Shown: positions 1-8,636 of the stretch, piece after piece
Position numbering within the stretch: the first letter of the stretch is position 1
Layout of the letters: every line of letters begins with the position of its first letter
Assembly: GCA_963976395.1 (NCBI GenBank)
Contig: CAXBLG010000002.1
Location: 83,172-147,171, forward strand
Length of the DNA: 64,000 nt
Reading direction: 5' to 3'
DNA from: UBA11612 sp963976395
Lineage (GTDB): Bacteria; Pseudomonadota; Alphaproteobacteria; Rhodospirillales; Rhodospirillaceae
Notes under the pieces: model-generated
The model's database searches: none
What the model was told of the DNA's origin: nothing
Seen by the model: only the letters and a program-made list of their open reading frames with translations
Program-made: the position numbers and the translations under genes

Positions 1-160
1 GCTGCGCGCGACGATGCCCGATCACGATCCAAAACAAGGATTGTACAAAAAGCGCCGCGCCGAGCCCGATCTCGGCAATTCCCGCAACGGCCGCGCGGCC
101 CATATGTTCCAAAGAGCCCGCAATCCGCGTCGGCATGGTTTTCTCCCCCGCCTCCGCCAT
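1..160 (-). CDS. MlaE-type lipid ABC transporter permease, N-terminal part only
   Basis: The first 53 codons are present and the rest lies outside the window. The ATG at 160 follows the STAS gene closely: AAGGAG sits directly before that gene's stop and 8 bases before this ATG, so translation is probably coupled. The visible residues (IAGSLEHMGRAAVAGIAEIG, then a hydrophobic run and HRRAQ) resemble the short amphipathic N-terminus of MlaE/YrbE permeases. That family forms the inner-membrane channel of the Mla phospholipid transporter, and STAS proteins (MlaB) are known partners of it. A second in-frame ATG at 136 has no comparable ribosome site. The family call rests on a short, weakly conserved segment and on the STAS neighbour. 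Confidence 0.5.
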   Translation of the reverse strand, partial: MAEAGEKTMPTRIAGSLEHMGRAAVAGIAEIGLGAALFVQSLFWIVIGHRRAQ

Positions 161-165
161 GAGCG

Positions 166-498
166 CTACTCCTTGGCCGCTACAGCCGCGTCAACCGATG
201 GATGAATGCTAAAAACCTTGTCCAGGCGGGCAAGGTTCAAAACGCGTAAGGCCGCAGCTGAAACATTTGCCAGCGCGAAAAAAGAACCCTTCTTTCGTGA
301 TACCTGGAAGGCTTCTACAAGCGAGGCTACTCCTGATGAATCGATGTAGTTGACGGCTGATAAATCAACAATGACGCGCTTGTGCGCTTCCAGGCTTTCG
401 AGCAGTTGCTGGCGTACTGTGGGGGAGGTTTGCAAATCCACATCCCCCGTCAATGCCACCACCGCAGCACCCTCTACATCACGTACTTCATAAGTCAT
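166..498 (-). CDS. STAS-domain protein (anti-anti-sigma / MlaB type)
   Basis: A 110-residue single STAS domain. The signature IDSSGVASLVEAF near residues 52-64 contains the serine that anti-sigma kinases phosphorylate in RsbV/SpoIIAA proteins. AAGGGG lies about 10 bases before the ATG, and only 18 bases separate it from the upstream phosphatase/kinase gene, so the two are co-transcribed. Two roles fit. It could be the RsbV-like partner controlled by the phosphatase/kinase fusion, releasing a sigma factor or other target when dephosphorylated. It could also be the MlaB-like cytoplasmic subunit of the ABC transporter that begins right after it. The sequence alone does not separate these, and both could be true. 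Confidence 0.85.
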   Translation of the reverse strand: MTYEVRDVEGAAVVALTGDVDLQTSPTVRQQLLESLEAHKRVIVDLSAVNYIDSSGVASLVEAFQVSRKKGSFFALANVSAAALRVLNLARLDKVFSIHPSVDAAVAAKE

Positions 499-516
499 TC
501 AAGCGGCCCCTTGGCT

Positions 517-2319
517 TTAGTTTATCTTGTTTGGCAGGCGTTTGGTCAATTTAAATAAATTCCCCACACCCGGCGGCGGCGGCACGAATCGCGCATCGTC
601 ACATACCGACTTTATAAGGTGAACCCCAAGGCCGCCGGGACGAATATCGCCCAAATCACGCGACCGCACCGTTTCGGGGTCAATTGGATCAGCAAAATCC
701 ATGAGATGGACCACCATGGCATCACCTTCACGGAAAAATTCGATGACAATATCCCCACCGTCCGACTTCCCGGAATAAGCGTGGCGAATGATATTCTGAC
801 AGGCTTCATCAACCGCCATTTTCAGATCAAATGTCCACGACTCGGGGCACTCGCAGAACTGAGCGGCTTGCTCCACCGCGGCCCGAATGAGTTTCAGGCG
901 GTTTGCCAGCGCCGGCACACGAAGACGGAAAATCTCACTATCCGCAGACGAAACAGACGTCGGCGTCGGCATTTCCGTCGTCACCCGCGTGACGTCCAAG
1001 TCTTCCACCACCAACAACGTAAGATCATCGTGCAATGACTGTCCGGGCAACTTCACCGCAGCAGCTATATTTCTGAGGCGCAGATCGGGACTCTCTTCAG
1101 CGTGATCGCGAATCAAAGCACGCACACCATCAATACCCAACATACCACCGCCAAACGTCGTGGCCTCCGTCAAACCGTCCGTGAAAATGTAGAGCATCCC
1201 GCCGGCGAGATTCCATTCGGTCACCGGGAATCCGTCCGGTCCTGCAATTCCAGGAGCAATGCCCAGCGGCGGCCCGTCCGCCGGAATCGCAGTAAAGCGC
1301 TCCGTGCGAAAATCGAAATGCAGGGGAGGTTCATGTCCGGCGTTGGTCAGCCGGACCACGCCGGTCGCCGGGTCAAATAACCCGCCCACCATCGTCACAA
1401 ACATGCCCCTTGAATTGGTTTCGCACATCTCGTTGTTGATGGCGTTCAATAGCTGGCCGGGGTGTTCAGCGCTTTTTGCCAGACAGCGAAATAGACTGGA
1501 TGTTTTTGCCATCAACAGCGCGGCATTCATGCCCTTCCCCGAAACATCACCAACATTGAACCAAATACGACCGTCGGGTAGGGGCATAATATCGAAAAAA
1601 TCACCCGACACTGACCGCGCCGGGATGTTGATTCCATGAATTGGGAAATCGAACGGCGTGGCGTGCGGCAATAGGTCGCGCTGGATTTCGGCGGCCAGTT
1701 CAAGTTCGTGTCGATCTCGTTCCTGTTGAACGATCTTTTCCGTCAATCTGTAATTATTGATGGCGAGTGCCGCCGCACCAGCGAGCGTCTCCAGCAAGAC
1801 TAAATCTTGATGGGAGAATAATCCGTCGCCGCCAACCCGATTGATAATTTCAATCGCACCAAGACATTCCCGGCCGATAATTAACGGTGCAACAAGAAGT
1901 GAACGCGTCGTGAATCCGGTTTTTGCATCTACGTTTCCGCCAAAATCGGAATCCTTACTTGTATCGCGAACCATGATTCCTTGGCGCGTTGAAACCGAGC
2001 GACCAACAACACCCGACTCTATGGGAACGGCCAAGCCGGTAATATCGACCGGCCCGCAGCATGCAGAACAAATCAGCGAATCTCCGGCATCGGCCACCAG
2101 AAACAGCGACGCCGCCTCGGCCCCCACGTAATTTGCGATCCGCTCCAGGGCAGACTGCTCAACCACCGCGAAGTCGAGGGAGGAGGTGAATTCCCGAGTC
2201 ATCTCGGCGACCAGGCCGAGATGGTCCTTGATTTCACGCTCCACGGCTTCCGGCATTATCTGGCCTTTAGATTGCGGCGCCGCAACGCTATTAGATTTTG
2301 ATACCCGCGCAGATGTCAT
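517..2319 (-). CDS. GAF / SpoIIE-family serine phosphatase / anti-sigma kinase fusion (RsbU-RsbW type)
   Basis: A 600-residue three-part regulator. Residues about 30-190 form a GAF sensor domain. Residues about 205-425 form a PP2C (SpoIIE) phosphatase with its metal-binding acidic motifs intact (SGDFFD, GDVSGKG, FTDGLTEA, HDDLTLLVV). The C-terminal 140 residues form an RsbW/SpoIIAB-type GHKL kinase with an N-box (DEACQNIIRHAY) and a glycine loop (GGLGVHLI). In the family, the kinase phosphorylates a STAS serine and the phosphatase removes the phosphate, so opposing activities share one chain here. The likely substrate is the STAS protein encoded 18 bases downstream. No sigma factor gene is visible in the window, so the final output is unknown. 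Confidence 0.9.
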   Translation of the reverse strand: MTSARVSKSNSVAAPQSKGQIMPEAVEREIKDHLGLVAEMTREFTSSLDFAVVEQSALERIANYVGAEAASLFLVADAGDSLICSACCGPVDITGLAVPIESGVVGRSVSTRQGIMVRDTSKDSDFGGNVDAKTGFTTRSLLVAPLIIGRECLGAIEIINRVGGDGLFSHQDLVLLETLAGAAALAINNYRLTEKIVQQERDRHELELAAEIQRDLLPHATPFDFPIHGINIPARSVSGDFFDIMPLPDGRIWFNVGDVSGKGMNAALLMAKTSSLFRCLAKSAEHPGQLLNAINNEMCETNSRGMFVTMVGGLFDPATGVVRLTNAGHEPPLHFDFRTERFTAIPADGPPLGIAPGIAGPDGFPVTEWNLAGGMLYIFTDGLTEATTFGGGMLGIDGVRALIRDHAEESPDLRLRNIAAAVKLPGQSLHDDLTLLVVEDLDVTRVTTEMPTPTSVSSADSEIFRLRVPALANRLKLIRAAVEQAAQFCECPESWTFDLKMAVDEACQNIIRHAYSGKSDGGDIVIEFFREGDAMVVHLMDFADPIDPETVRSRDLGDIRPGGLGVHLIKSVCDDARFVPPPPGVGNLFKLTKRLPNKIN

Positions 2320-2393
2320 TGGTTAACTATGCCCTTTCCCCGGCACGGGGACAATCGAACCGCCCAAGAAGACACTAAAGAACCCGCCCAACT

Positions 2394-3416
2394 CTAGCGG
2401 GATAAATTTTCGAAAAGTTCGCGATAACGGCGCACGACTTCGATTTCGGAGAATTCATTGTCCACCCTGTCCGCGCCCCGCATCACCAGCGACGCCGCCA
2501 AATCCGGGGTTTTAAGGAGTTGTATGACGGCCTCCGCAAGCGCAGATGGGTCGTCGGTCGGGACCACTAAACCGTCTTCACCACCCCGGATCAAAAACCG
2601 CGGGCCCTGACTGGACGCCGCAATCAGCGGAACCTCATGAGCCCATGCATTGAGAACCACATTGCCGAATGGTTCATAACGGGAAGGCACCAAGCAGACG
2701 TCCGCCGCCTTCAACAAACTTGAGCGGTCATTGCGCCAACCCAGAAAACGAACTCGATCTTGGACGCCGCATTGAGCGGCCAGTTCCTTTAGTTCTTTCT
2801 CTAGTGTTCCGCTTCCAGCCACCCACAGAAACGCACCTGGTATCGACGCCAACGCGCGAATGGCAACATCAATGCCTTTGACGGCTTCGAGCCGTGCGAG
2901 GATTAGTAGAACTTTCGCATCTTGGGGCGTTTGTAGCGCGGTACGATCTGTCGCCGGCGCCGGATCGACCGAGCAAAAATTGGGAATGTAGTGCGCACGA
3001 TCCTCCGGCCATCCCTCACGTATGACATGCTCGCGTATGTCCGGCGTGTTGCATACCAAGTGGTCGCACCGGCGATAATATTTGAGATTATAATATCCCC
3101 CGAGCCGGCCGATATTGACCCACGGCCCGGTGGGAAGGGCGCGGCAGGCCCTATTCATCCACCCCAACACCACCTGGGGGCGCCATGCCTTTGCGAGATG
3201 CCGCAATTTCCATGGTGTGAGCACATCGAACGGCCCGGCGAATGGAAGGTGAATGATCTCGCACTCTGCACCGCTGAGTGCCTTAATTCTTTCGGGATAT
3301 CCGCGAATGGCGCAGGCCTGCTCGATTCCGGCCCGCCCGAATGCTCCGGCTAGATCTTCAAAAAACCGTTCAGCGCCTCCATTTGCGCCGCCGGCCATGA
3401 CTTGTAAAAGCCGCAT
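2394..3416 (-). CDS. Family 4 glycosyltransferase
   Basis: A 340-residue GT-B fold glycosyltransferase. The N-terminus (LLQVMAGGANGGAERFFEDL) is the acceptor-side start typical of GT4 enzymes, and the C-terminal half has the donor-binding region (ILARLEAVKGIDVAIRA, then EPFGNVVLNAWA). In the usual E-x7-E motif the second glutamate is asparagine here (E-PFGNVVL-N), a departure worth noting. Together with the divergent acyltransferase at 3555 and the methyltransferase after it, it probably adds a sugar to lipopolysaccharide or another surface glycan. Donor and acceptor cannot be told. Start by the ATG at 3416; the gene ends 75 bases before the phosphatase/kinase gene, on the same strand. Confidence 0.85.
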   Translation of the reverse strand: MRLLQVMAGGANGGAERFFEDLAGAFGRAGIEQACAIRGYPERIKALSGAECEIIHLPFAGPFDVLTPWKLRHLAKAWRPQVVLGWMNRACRALPTGPWVNIGRLGGYYNLKYYRRCDHLVCNTPDIREHVIREGWPEDRAHYIPNFCSVDPAPATDRTALQTPQDAKVLLILARLEAVKGIDVAIRALASIPGAFLWVAGSGTLEKELKELAAQCGVQDRVRFLGWRNDRSSLLKAADVCLVPSRYEPFGNVVLNAWAHEVPLIAASSQGPRFLIRGGEDGLVVPTDDPSALAEAVIQLLKTPDLAASLVMRGADRVDNEFSEIEVVRRYRELFENLSR

Positions 3417-3554
3417 CCGCCCCTGCTCCCGCGCCGCGTGTTTTTCTTTCCCCGCCGCTGCAGATGTGATTCACCCTAAGACAGGCTATAAGTCGCGGAC
3501 TGTACCCTAAGGCTTCCGAGCGTCAAATATGTACAAGATGAGTTGCTCGTTCTT

Positions 3555-4439
3555 ATGACTGAAACCCTGCCGCCGCTTAAACGACCCGTCCGCCACCGGA
3601 TTGAAGCCGGTGCGGCCCATGTTTTGTTCGCGATGCTGTCGCTGCTGCCGTCGAAAACGGTCTCCGACGTAGGCGGATGGCTCGGCCGAACCATAGGCCC
3701 GTTGACGAGCGCACACCGTACAGCGAAACAAAACTTGCGCCGTGCATTGCCAACGATGGATGCTACTACACAAGCGCAAACCCTGAACTCGGCCTGGGAT
3801 AATCTTGGGCGCACTATGACTGAATACGCCGTGCTCGCGCGTATGTATGTAGCCCCTGACGATATAGAGCTTGCTGGACACGAAGCCCTGGCAGCGCTCG
3901 CACAATCCGGAAAGCCGGCCATTTTATTTGGAGCGCATTTAGGGAATTGGGAAACCGTACCCCTTATCCTCGCGCTACGGAGCAAGCCCCTCGTCATTGT
4001 ATACCGAGCCGCCAACAACCCCTTGGCCGATAACATCATCAAAAATATCCGCGGAGCTTATACGGCCGGCATGGCGCCAAAAGGGTCGTCAGGCGCACGG
4101 CAGGTGATGAGAGCCCTTAGCGCCGGCGAGCACATTTTTATGGTGGTCGATCAAAAATCGAATACGGGGATGGAGATTCCCTTCTTTGGCAAAGGTGCTT
4201 ATACAGCCACCGCAGTTGTCCGCATGGCAGCGCGGTTCGGCTGTCCCGTCTTTCCAATTAGGACCGAACGTATTGATGGTTTTAAATTCAAGGTGACCGT
4301 TGAAGACCCCTTCATGTTCCTTGATGAAAGCGACGACGGTGTGCGCGCGGGACTGACAAGAATAAATCAACAGCTAGAAGGGTGGATCAAAGAACGCCCG
4401 GGCCAGTGGTTGTGGATGCATAAACGATGGCCGAAGTAG
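3555..4439 (+). CDS. Lysophospholipid / lipid A acyltransferase, LpxL-HtrB family
   Basis: A 294-residue membrane-associated acyltransferase. The catalytic HLGNWE (H-x4-D/E motif) lies near residue 128, and the chain ends with the family's typical PGQWLWMHKRWPK. LpxL/HtrB enzymes transfer a fatty acyl chain from acyl-ACP to the lipid A precursor at the inner membrane. I prefer the ATG at 3555 (MTETLPPLKR) over the TTG at 3543; neither has a strong ribosome site. The last 13 bases overlap the methyltransferase gene that follows, so the two are co-expressed. Some relatives acylate other lipids such as ornithine lipids, so the exact substrate is open. Confidence 0.85.
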   Translation: MTETLPPLKRPVRHRIEAGAAHVLFAMLSLLPSKTVSDVGGWLGRTIGPLTSAHRTAKQNLRRALPTMDATTQAQTLNSAWDNLGRTMTEYAVLARMYVAPDDIELAGHEALAALAQSGKPAILFGAHLGNWETVPLILALRSKPLVIVYRAANNPLADNIIKNIRGAYTAGMAPKGSSGARQVMRALSAGEHIFMVVDQKSNTGMEIPFFGKGAYTATAVVRMAARFGCPVFPIRTERIDGFKFKVTVEDPFMFLDESDDGVRAGLTRINQQLEGWIKERPGQWLWMHKRWPK

Positions 4440-5398
4440 TTTGGCAAGATCAGCCCTGCCCGCTGTGCGGGGGTGAGAATCACGATGTGGTCGGCACCCG
4501 CGATCGGCGCGGAGCGAACCTGCGCACCGTTTTGTGTACGAGCTGTGGGCATGTGTTCACCAACCCGGCGCCAAGCCCCGTGGCGTTAGCGGCCTATTAC
4601 CGCGATGCATATCGCCAAGACTACAAACAAATCGCCACGCCGAAGCGAAAGCACGTGTACCGCGCGGGTGTTGGCGCGCTGATTCGTTTCTCGCGGTTAG
4701 CCCCCTATATCTCTGGTGGTGCAAGAGTCATCGATATCGGCGCCGGCGGCGGTGAGTTTTTGTATCTCCTCGCTCGTAAAGGGTTTGATGTTGCGGGCAT
4801 TGAACCTCACGCGGGATACGCAAACTACGCCCGCGAGATGTATGGCGCCGACATCAAGGCCGGCACTCTTGAAACGGTCAAATTTCCTGAAGAAGGCTCT
4901 GATGCGATCACGATGCATCATGTGCTTGAGCACACATCGTCTCCTCTTTCGGCCCTACGGCAAATATGGACATGGCTGAAACCGAACGGCATTGCCGTCA
5001 TCGAAGTCCCCAATTTGGCGTCTTGGGCACATGCGCCGCATCACAGGTTCCATAAAGCGCATCTGCATACGTTTAATCGCACGGGCCTAGAGGATGCCCT
5101 TATCAATGCGGGGTTTGAGATTGTTGAAATGAGCGCACCTGGTGACAGAGGGCACCTCAATGTTGTTACCAGAAAAATATCCACCCCGGCGGATCAGACC
5201 TGGCGGAACATGTCTGCCGAAAGCCGCGCGACCTTGGCGGCGCACACGAGGCTCGCACATATTCTATCCGGACAGCCATTTCGACGCCTCCACGCCAGCA
5301 TCAGCCGGCCATTGCGCGAAGCCCGCGCTATTCGGGCAATGGGCAGCCCGGAGTCCGGTCGTGCCGTGTTGGATGCTCTCTTTGGTGTGGAGGCCTAA
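4427..5398 (+). CDS. Class I SAM-dependent methyltransferase with N-terminal zinc site
   Basis: 323 residues. Two cysteine pairs near the N-terminus (CPLCGG and CTSCGH) look like a zinc ribbon. The methyltransferase core follows, with motif I VIDIGAGGGEFLYLL for SAM binding and a MHHVLEH post-motif seen in Methyltransf_23 proteins that act on sugars or quinone-like substrates. It starts 13 bases inside the end of the acyltransferase gene, so translational coupling is likely. With a glycosyltransferase and a lipid acyltransferase beside it, methylation of a surface glycan or lipid is a reasonable inference, but the substrate is not shown by the sequence. It ends 11 bases before the convergent binding-protein gene. 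Confidence 0.8.
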   Translation: MAEVVWQDQPCPLCGGENHDVVGTRDRRGANLRTVLCTSCGHVFTNPAPSPVALAAYYRDAYRQDYKQIATPKRKHVYRAGVGALIRFSRLAPYISGGARVIDIGAGGGEFLYLLARKGFDVAGIEPHAGYANYAREMYGADIKAGTLETVKFPEEGSDAITMHHVLEHTSSPLSALRQIWTWLKPNGIAVIEVPNLASWAHAPHHRFHKAHLHTFNRTGLEDALINAGFEIVEMSAPGDRGHLNVVTRKISTPADQTWRNMSAESRATLAAHTRLAHILSGQPFRRLHASISRPLREARAIRAMGSPESGRAVLDALFGVEA

Positions 5399-5409
5399 GC
5401 ACTACCGGT

Positions 5410-6948
5410 CTATTCATCCACCGAAACACTTTCGTAGATCGGAACTCGGCCGGCGACCGCGAACCCGCTGACATCGCGCGAAACCGCAAATAAATCGAAT
5501 TGCTCGGTTAGAAAAATCGCGGGCGCCAAATCATGGATCTTTTGGGCCAGGCTATCCAGCAACCCAAGCCGTTTCGTGAACATCATTTCTTCATTCACCG
5601 CGACGATTTCAGCCGTAAGGCCCTCGTCACAGAAAAACGGTGCTGGATTTGCACACGAATAGGGTTCCAATGCGCTTTGAACATCGTTGATGGGCATACT
5701 GTCGAACGGCAACATAAATCCGTCCGTATCATTCGGCCAAATTCCAGACGCAAAAGATTGTAGCCACCGGCCATAAGGAATCTCACGCATCTCAGCATCA
5801 ATGCCCACATCCTTCAGCTGAGCCGCGATAATGTCCATCATCGCCGCATCTCCCGGCGCGCGGCCCGTCACAACGTCAAATCGTAGGCCGAATGACGTGA
5901 CGATGCCCGCATCAAACAGCAGCGCTTTTGCTTGGTCCGGATCATAAGGATAAGGACGGACGTTTGGGTTGTGGCCGGATGTCCAGCGACCGGCCGGTTG
6001 ACCAGACGGGGCCGAGAGCCCCCTCAAAATTTCAGTGTTCAACTGCGTTTTGTCGATCGCGTAGTTGAGAGCCTGACGCACCCGCGCGTCTTTTAGTGGC
6101 GATGCCCGACCCGAGTCCTGCCTAAGCGCAATGGCCGCGACTGACATCGCCGGCGCCGGTGAAACAAAAGCACCGCCAGCTTGTGCCGCTTCTATGTTTT
6201 CGAGACCAAGGCCCGACGCGATATGAATGCGGCCTGACAGCAATGCCTCTACGCGCGCGGCCGCGTCCGGAAAATTGATCAGCACGAGGCTGTCTACTTT
6301 TGGTGCGCACCAAGAGTCAAAGTTTGCTTTCAAGGTGATACGGCCCGAAGCGCTCCCCCAATCATCGAGCGTAAAGGCTCCTGTACCTGCCGGTGTTCGC
6401 GCAAAAGCTTCGGGGCCCAATTCGCGCCATGCGCGGGGGGCGACTAGTGCAATAGCAGAAAGACGATAAGGTAAAATCGCATCTGGCTGCGCGGTGTGGA
6501 TAATGATGCTGTGCGGGTCTTCGACTTCGACCCGCTCTATTCCGCGCGCATGACGGCCCATTGAGGTACGTGCGCCCTCGGGACTTTGTAGCCACAACAG
6601 CGTTGCGGTCACAGCGGCTGCATTGAAGGGCTCGCCGTTGGAGAACACGGCATCCCGGCGCAATTTGAATCGCCAGGATGTAGACGTAAGCGTTTGCCAG
6701 GAAAGGGCCAAAGCCGGCACCGGCACCCCATTCGCATCAAGCCGTGTCAGCCCGTCAAATACAGCCCTCAATACGGCGTCTGAGATGGGGTTCGCCGCAA
6801 CGTAAGGATGAGCGAGGGTAACTGGGAAGCCTTTAACGCCGATACGGAGTTCAGCAGCGTTGGCAACGCTAAGACATATGCACAACAGTCCGCCGAAGCA
6901 CAGCCACCGGACGGACCGCGAGGTCAAAATCCACAACCACATGAACAC
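5410..6948 (-). CDS. ABC transporter substrate-binding protein, family 5 (peptide/nickel type)
   Basis: A 512-residue exported protein with a signal peptide (hydrophobic stretch LCFGGLLCICLSVANA) and the SBP_bac_5 fold of OppA/DppA/NikA proteins, which capture oligopeptides, nickel chelates or similar ligands in the periplasm. Family hallmarks include WRFKLRRDAVFSNGEPFNAA near residue 90 and VRQALNYAIDKTQLN in the second half. The GTG at 6948 is the better start: AAAGGAG lies 6 bases before it, whereas the ATG at 6942 is too far from that site. No permease or ATPase gene lies nearby, so it is an orphan binding protein whose transporter is elsewhere or lost. The ligand is unknown. Confidence 0.85.
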   Translation of the reverse strand: MFMWLWILTSRSVRWLCFGGLLCICLSVANAAELRIGVKGFPVTLAHPYVAANPISDAVLRAVFDGLTRLDANGVPVPALALSWQTLTSTSWRFKLRRDAVFSNGEPFNAAAVTATLLWLQSPEGARTSMGRHARGIERVEVEDPHSIIIHTAQPDAILPYRLSAIALVAPRAWRELGPEAFARTPAGTGAFTLDDWGSASGRITLKANFDSWCAPKVDSLVLINFPDAAARVEALLSGRIHIASGLGLENIEAAQAGGAFVSPAPAMSVAAIALRQDSGRASPLKDARVRQALNYAIDKTQLNTEILRGLSAPSGQPAGRWTSGHNPNVRPYPYDPDQAKALLFDAGIVTSFGLRFDVVTGRAPGDAAMMDIIAAQLKDVGIDAEMREIPYGRWLQSFASGIWPNDTDGFMLPFDSMPINDVQSALEPYSCANPAPFFCDEGLTAEIVAVNEEMMFTKRLGLLDSLAQKIHDLAPAIFLTEQFDLFAVSRDVSGFAVAGRVPIYESVSVDE

Positions 6949-7034
6949 CGCCTTCTCCTTTCAGACGCCTGTCTGAACGGCAATCGATGCGTTGTAGCTG
7001 GTCTTAAAGGATAGGTAAAACCCGTTCGCGCGGA

Positions 7035-7352
7035 TTATTCGGCCGGAGCGACCGTAACGATGAGCCCGTCCAAATCGTCGGAGAACTTGATCTGGCAAGA
7101 CAAACGCGAATTGTCGGGCTTGTAGGAGTCTGTCTGCTCGACTAATTCTTGCTCGTCTTCCGATCGTTCACCGACCTTGCCCGCCCATGCGTCATCAACG
7201 AAGACATGGCAGGTTGCGCAAGAGCAACACCCGCCGCAAATAGCTTCAACATCCATATCGGCATCGCGCAATATTTCCATGACAGTATTGCCGGGCTTTG
7301 CCTCGATGGCGTGTTTCTCTCCAGCACGGTTGGTGACGTTAATGACGGCCAT
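7035..7352 (-). CDS. 2Fe-2S ferredoxin (adrenodoxin/ISC type)
   Basis: A 105-residue electron carrier. The cluster ligands follow the C-x5-C-x2-C pattern in CGGCCSCATC, with the fourth cysteine in RLSCQI; this spacing marks the adrenodoxin/putidaredoxin/ISC ferredoxin class rather than the plant type. The ATG at 7352 (MAVINVTN) gives the usual family length and has CGGAGC about 11 bases upstream; a longer GTG start at 7415 adds 21 residues the family lacks. It is the last gene of a minus-strand run (spermidine-synthase-like, PCu(A)C, GST, Nudix). Its partner reductase or oxygenase is not in the window. Confidence 0.92.
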   Translation of the reverse strand: MAVINVTNRAGEKHAIEAKPGNTVMEILRDADMDVEAICGGCCSCATCHVFVDDAWAGKVGERSEDEQELVEQTDSYKPDNSRLSCQIKFSDDLDGLIVTVAPAE

Positions 7353-7445
7353 AGGTTTCCGAAGCTCCGATAGCTTTTTTAAGAGTGTGACGGTCCCTAT
7401 CGCAGAGCACCCCACCGAGGCAAGTTTTTTCGCCGCCCACGCACA

Positions 7446-7910
7446 CTATCGAACGTCGGCGACTGCCATTGCCCGCCTCACGAGATCGCCCTGGCTCGAT
7501 GGCAGGCCTGGCGGCAGGTCTAAGGGGTCCGCGAACACAGCCTCGAATATCTCATGATTGAGGGATATCGCTTGAGTGCTGTCGACCGCTCCCATAACAG
7601 CGACCTCCAAGTGACGACGGCTGAGCGATCTGATCGAGAGAATTTGGACCGATCCAGCCGACAAAGATGTCTCCTCCTTAAGCTCGCGCAATATTCCAAC
7701 TTCAGGCGTTTCCCCGGCATCAATAAATCCGGCCGGTAGCCCCCAGGGATGGTGATGGCGATACACATGACGCAGCACCAAGACCCGGCCGTGCGCGTCA
7801 AAAAATACGCCCACCGCGGTCACGACAAATTTGGTCTGGGTAACACGAAGCGCCATTTTGATCAGAAGCGAAGGTATGCAGCGATAGAGACGCGCTAAGA
7901 AGGATTTCAC
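7446..7910 (-). CDS. Nudix hydrolase
   Basis: A 154-residue protein with a Nudix box in GFIDAGETPEVGILRELKEE near residue 85. The G-x5-E-x7-REL-x-EE core is intact, while the usual glycine after EE is serine (EETSL). Nudix enzymes hydrolyse nucleoside diphosphates linked to another group, and the box glutamates bind the metal. The N-terminus (LARLYRCIPSLLIKMALRV) is unusually hydrophobic and may contact a membrane. It starts 6 bases after the GST gene's stop codon, so it belongs to the same operon. Substrate not predictable. Confidence 0.87.
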   Translation of the reverse strand: MKSFLARLYRCIPSLLIKMALRVTQTKFVVTAVGVFFDAHGRVLVLRHVYRHHHPWGLPAGFIDAGETPEVGILRELKEETSLSAGSVQILSIRSLSRRHLEVAVMGAVDSTQAISLNHEIFEAVFADPLDLPPGLPSSQGDLVRRAMAVADVR

Positions 7911-7916
7911 GGCCCC

Positions 7917-8630
7917 TTACGGCCCATCCCATGTCCGCGTGCTCTCCGCACCGATACGGTCATACAGCGCAAGCATACGTTCAAACCACGGAACAATGGG
8001 GTCATCTGCCTCCAGAATGCGCTTGGGCGAAACTTCGCGCGGCCAGTGCAACTGACCGGCAAGAATATAGTCCGCGTGGCGCGGCGCGTCCCCGCAGAGA
8101 AACGCCTGGGTTTGCAGCACGGCTCGAACCGGCTCCAAGGCCGCTCTTACCGCGTCGAGACGGGCGTCTATCGGGCCCGCCGCTATTTCTTCAAGAGTCA
8201 TGCCCAAACGCTGCTCGCGAATGTTGCGGAAACTCTCCTGCTCTTCGGGATGAATCCGGTCGTAAATATCGAGTATGATCGCCTTCATCATCAGTTTATG
8301 AAGCGTGTGCAGGCACCAGTTCTGGATAAAGTACGCATAGGATCGTCCCTGGTCATCTCCGAAGAGTGAGGGTCTGTCCGGATAAGTTTTTTCCAAATCG
8401 TTGGCGATATCCCAACTGTCACCGACAACACGGCGCTTCCCGGCCTCGGAAATTTCCATAACGGGAACTGTTTTTTGGCCGCCGCCCGCAATAGTCGGAA
8501 TCCGGCCGAAAGACGTCGGCACTACACTGTAATCGAGCCCCTTGTGAGCCAGAGCATATCGCACCCGCCAACAATAGGCCGATGGTCGGAGATCACCGGC
8601 CAGGGCTAGCTCATGAAGGACAATGGTCAT
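7917..8630 (-). CDS. Glutathione S-transferase family protein (LigE-like)
   Basis: 237 residues. The N-terminal thioredoxin-like domain has RPSAYCWRVRYALAHKGLDY, which matches the beta-etherase (LigE/LigF)-like branch of GSTs, and TVPVMEI marks the cis-proline loop that binds glutathione. An all-alpha C-terminal domain follows. GSTs of this branch conjugate or cleave with glutathione; few members have known substrates. The ATG lies 6 bases after the stop codon of the copper-chaperone gene, so the two are probably translated together. Confidence 0.82.
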   Translation of the reverse strand: MTIVLHELALAGDLRPSAYCWRVRYALAHKGLDYSVVPTSFGRIPTIAGGGQKTVPVMEISEAGKRRVVGDSWDIANDLEKTYPDRPSLFGDDQGRSYAYFIQNWCLHTLHKLMMKAIILDIYDRIHPEEQESFRNIREQRLGMTLEEIAAGPIDARLDAVRAALEPVRAVLQTQAFLCGDAPRHADYILAGQLHWPREVSPKRILEADDPIVPWFERMLALYDRIGAESTRTWDGP

Positions 8631-8636
8631 GACGGC

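Noticed and set aside
3476..4042. 188-codon minus-strand frame opposite the acyltransferase
   Set aside because: Its composition is that of a shadow frame (arginine/serine/cysteine rich), with no ribosome site and a well-supported gene on the other strand.
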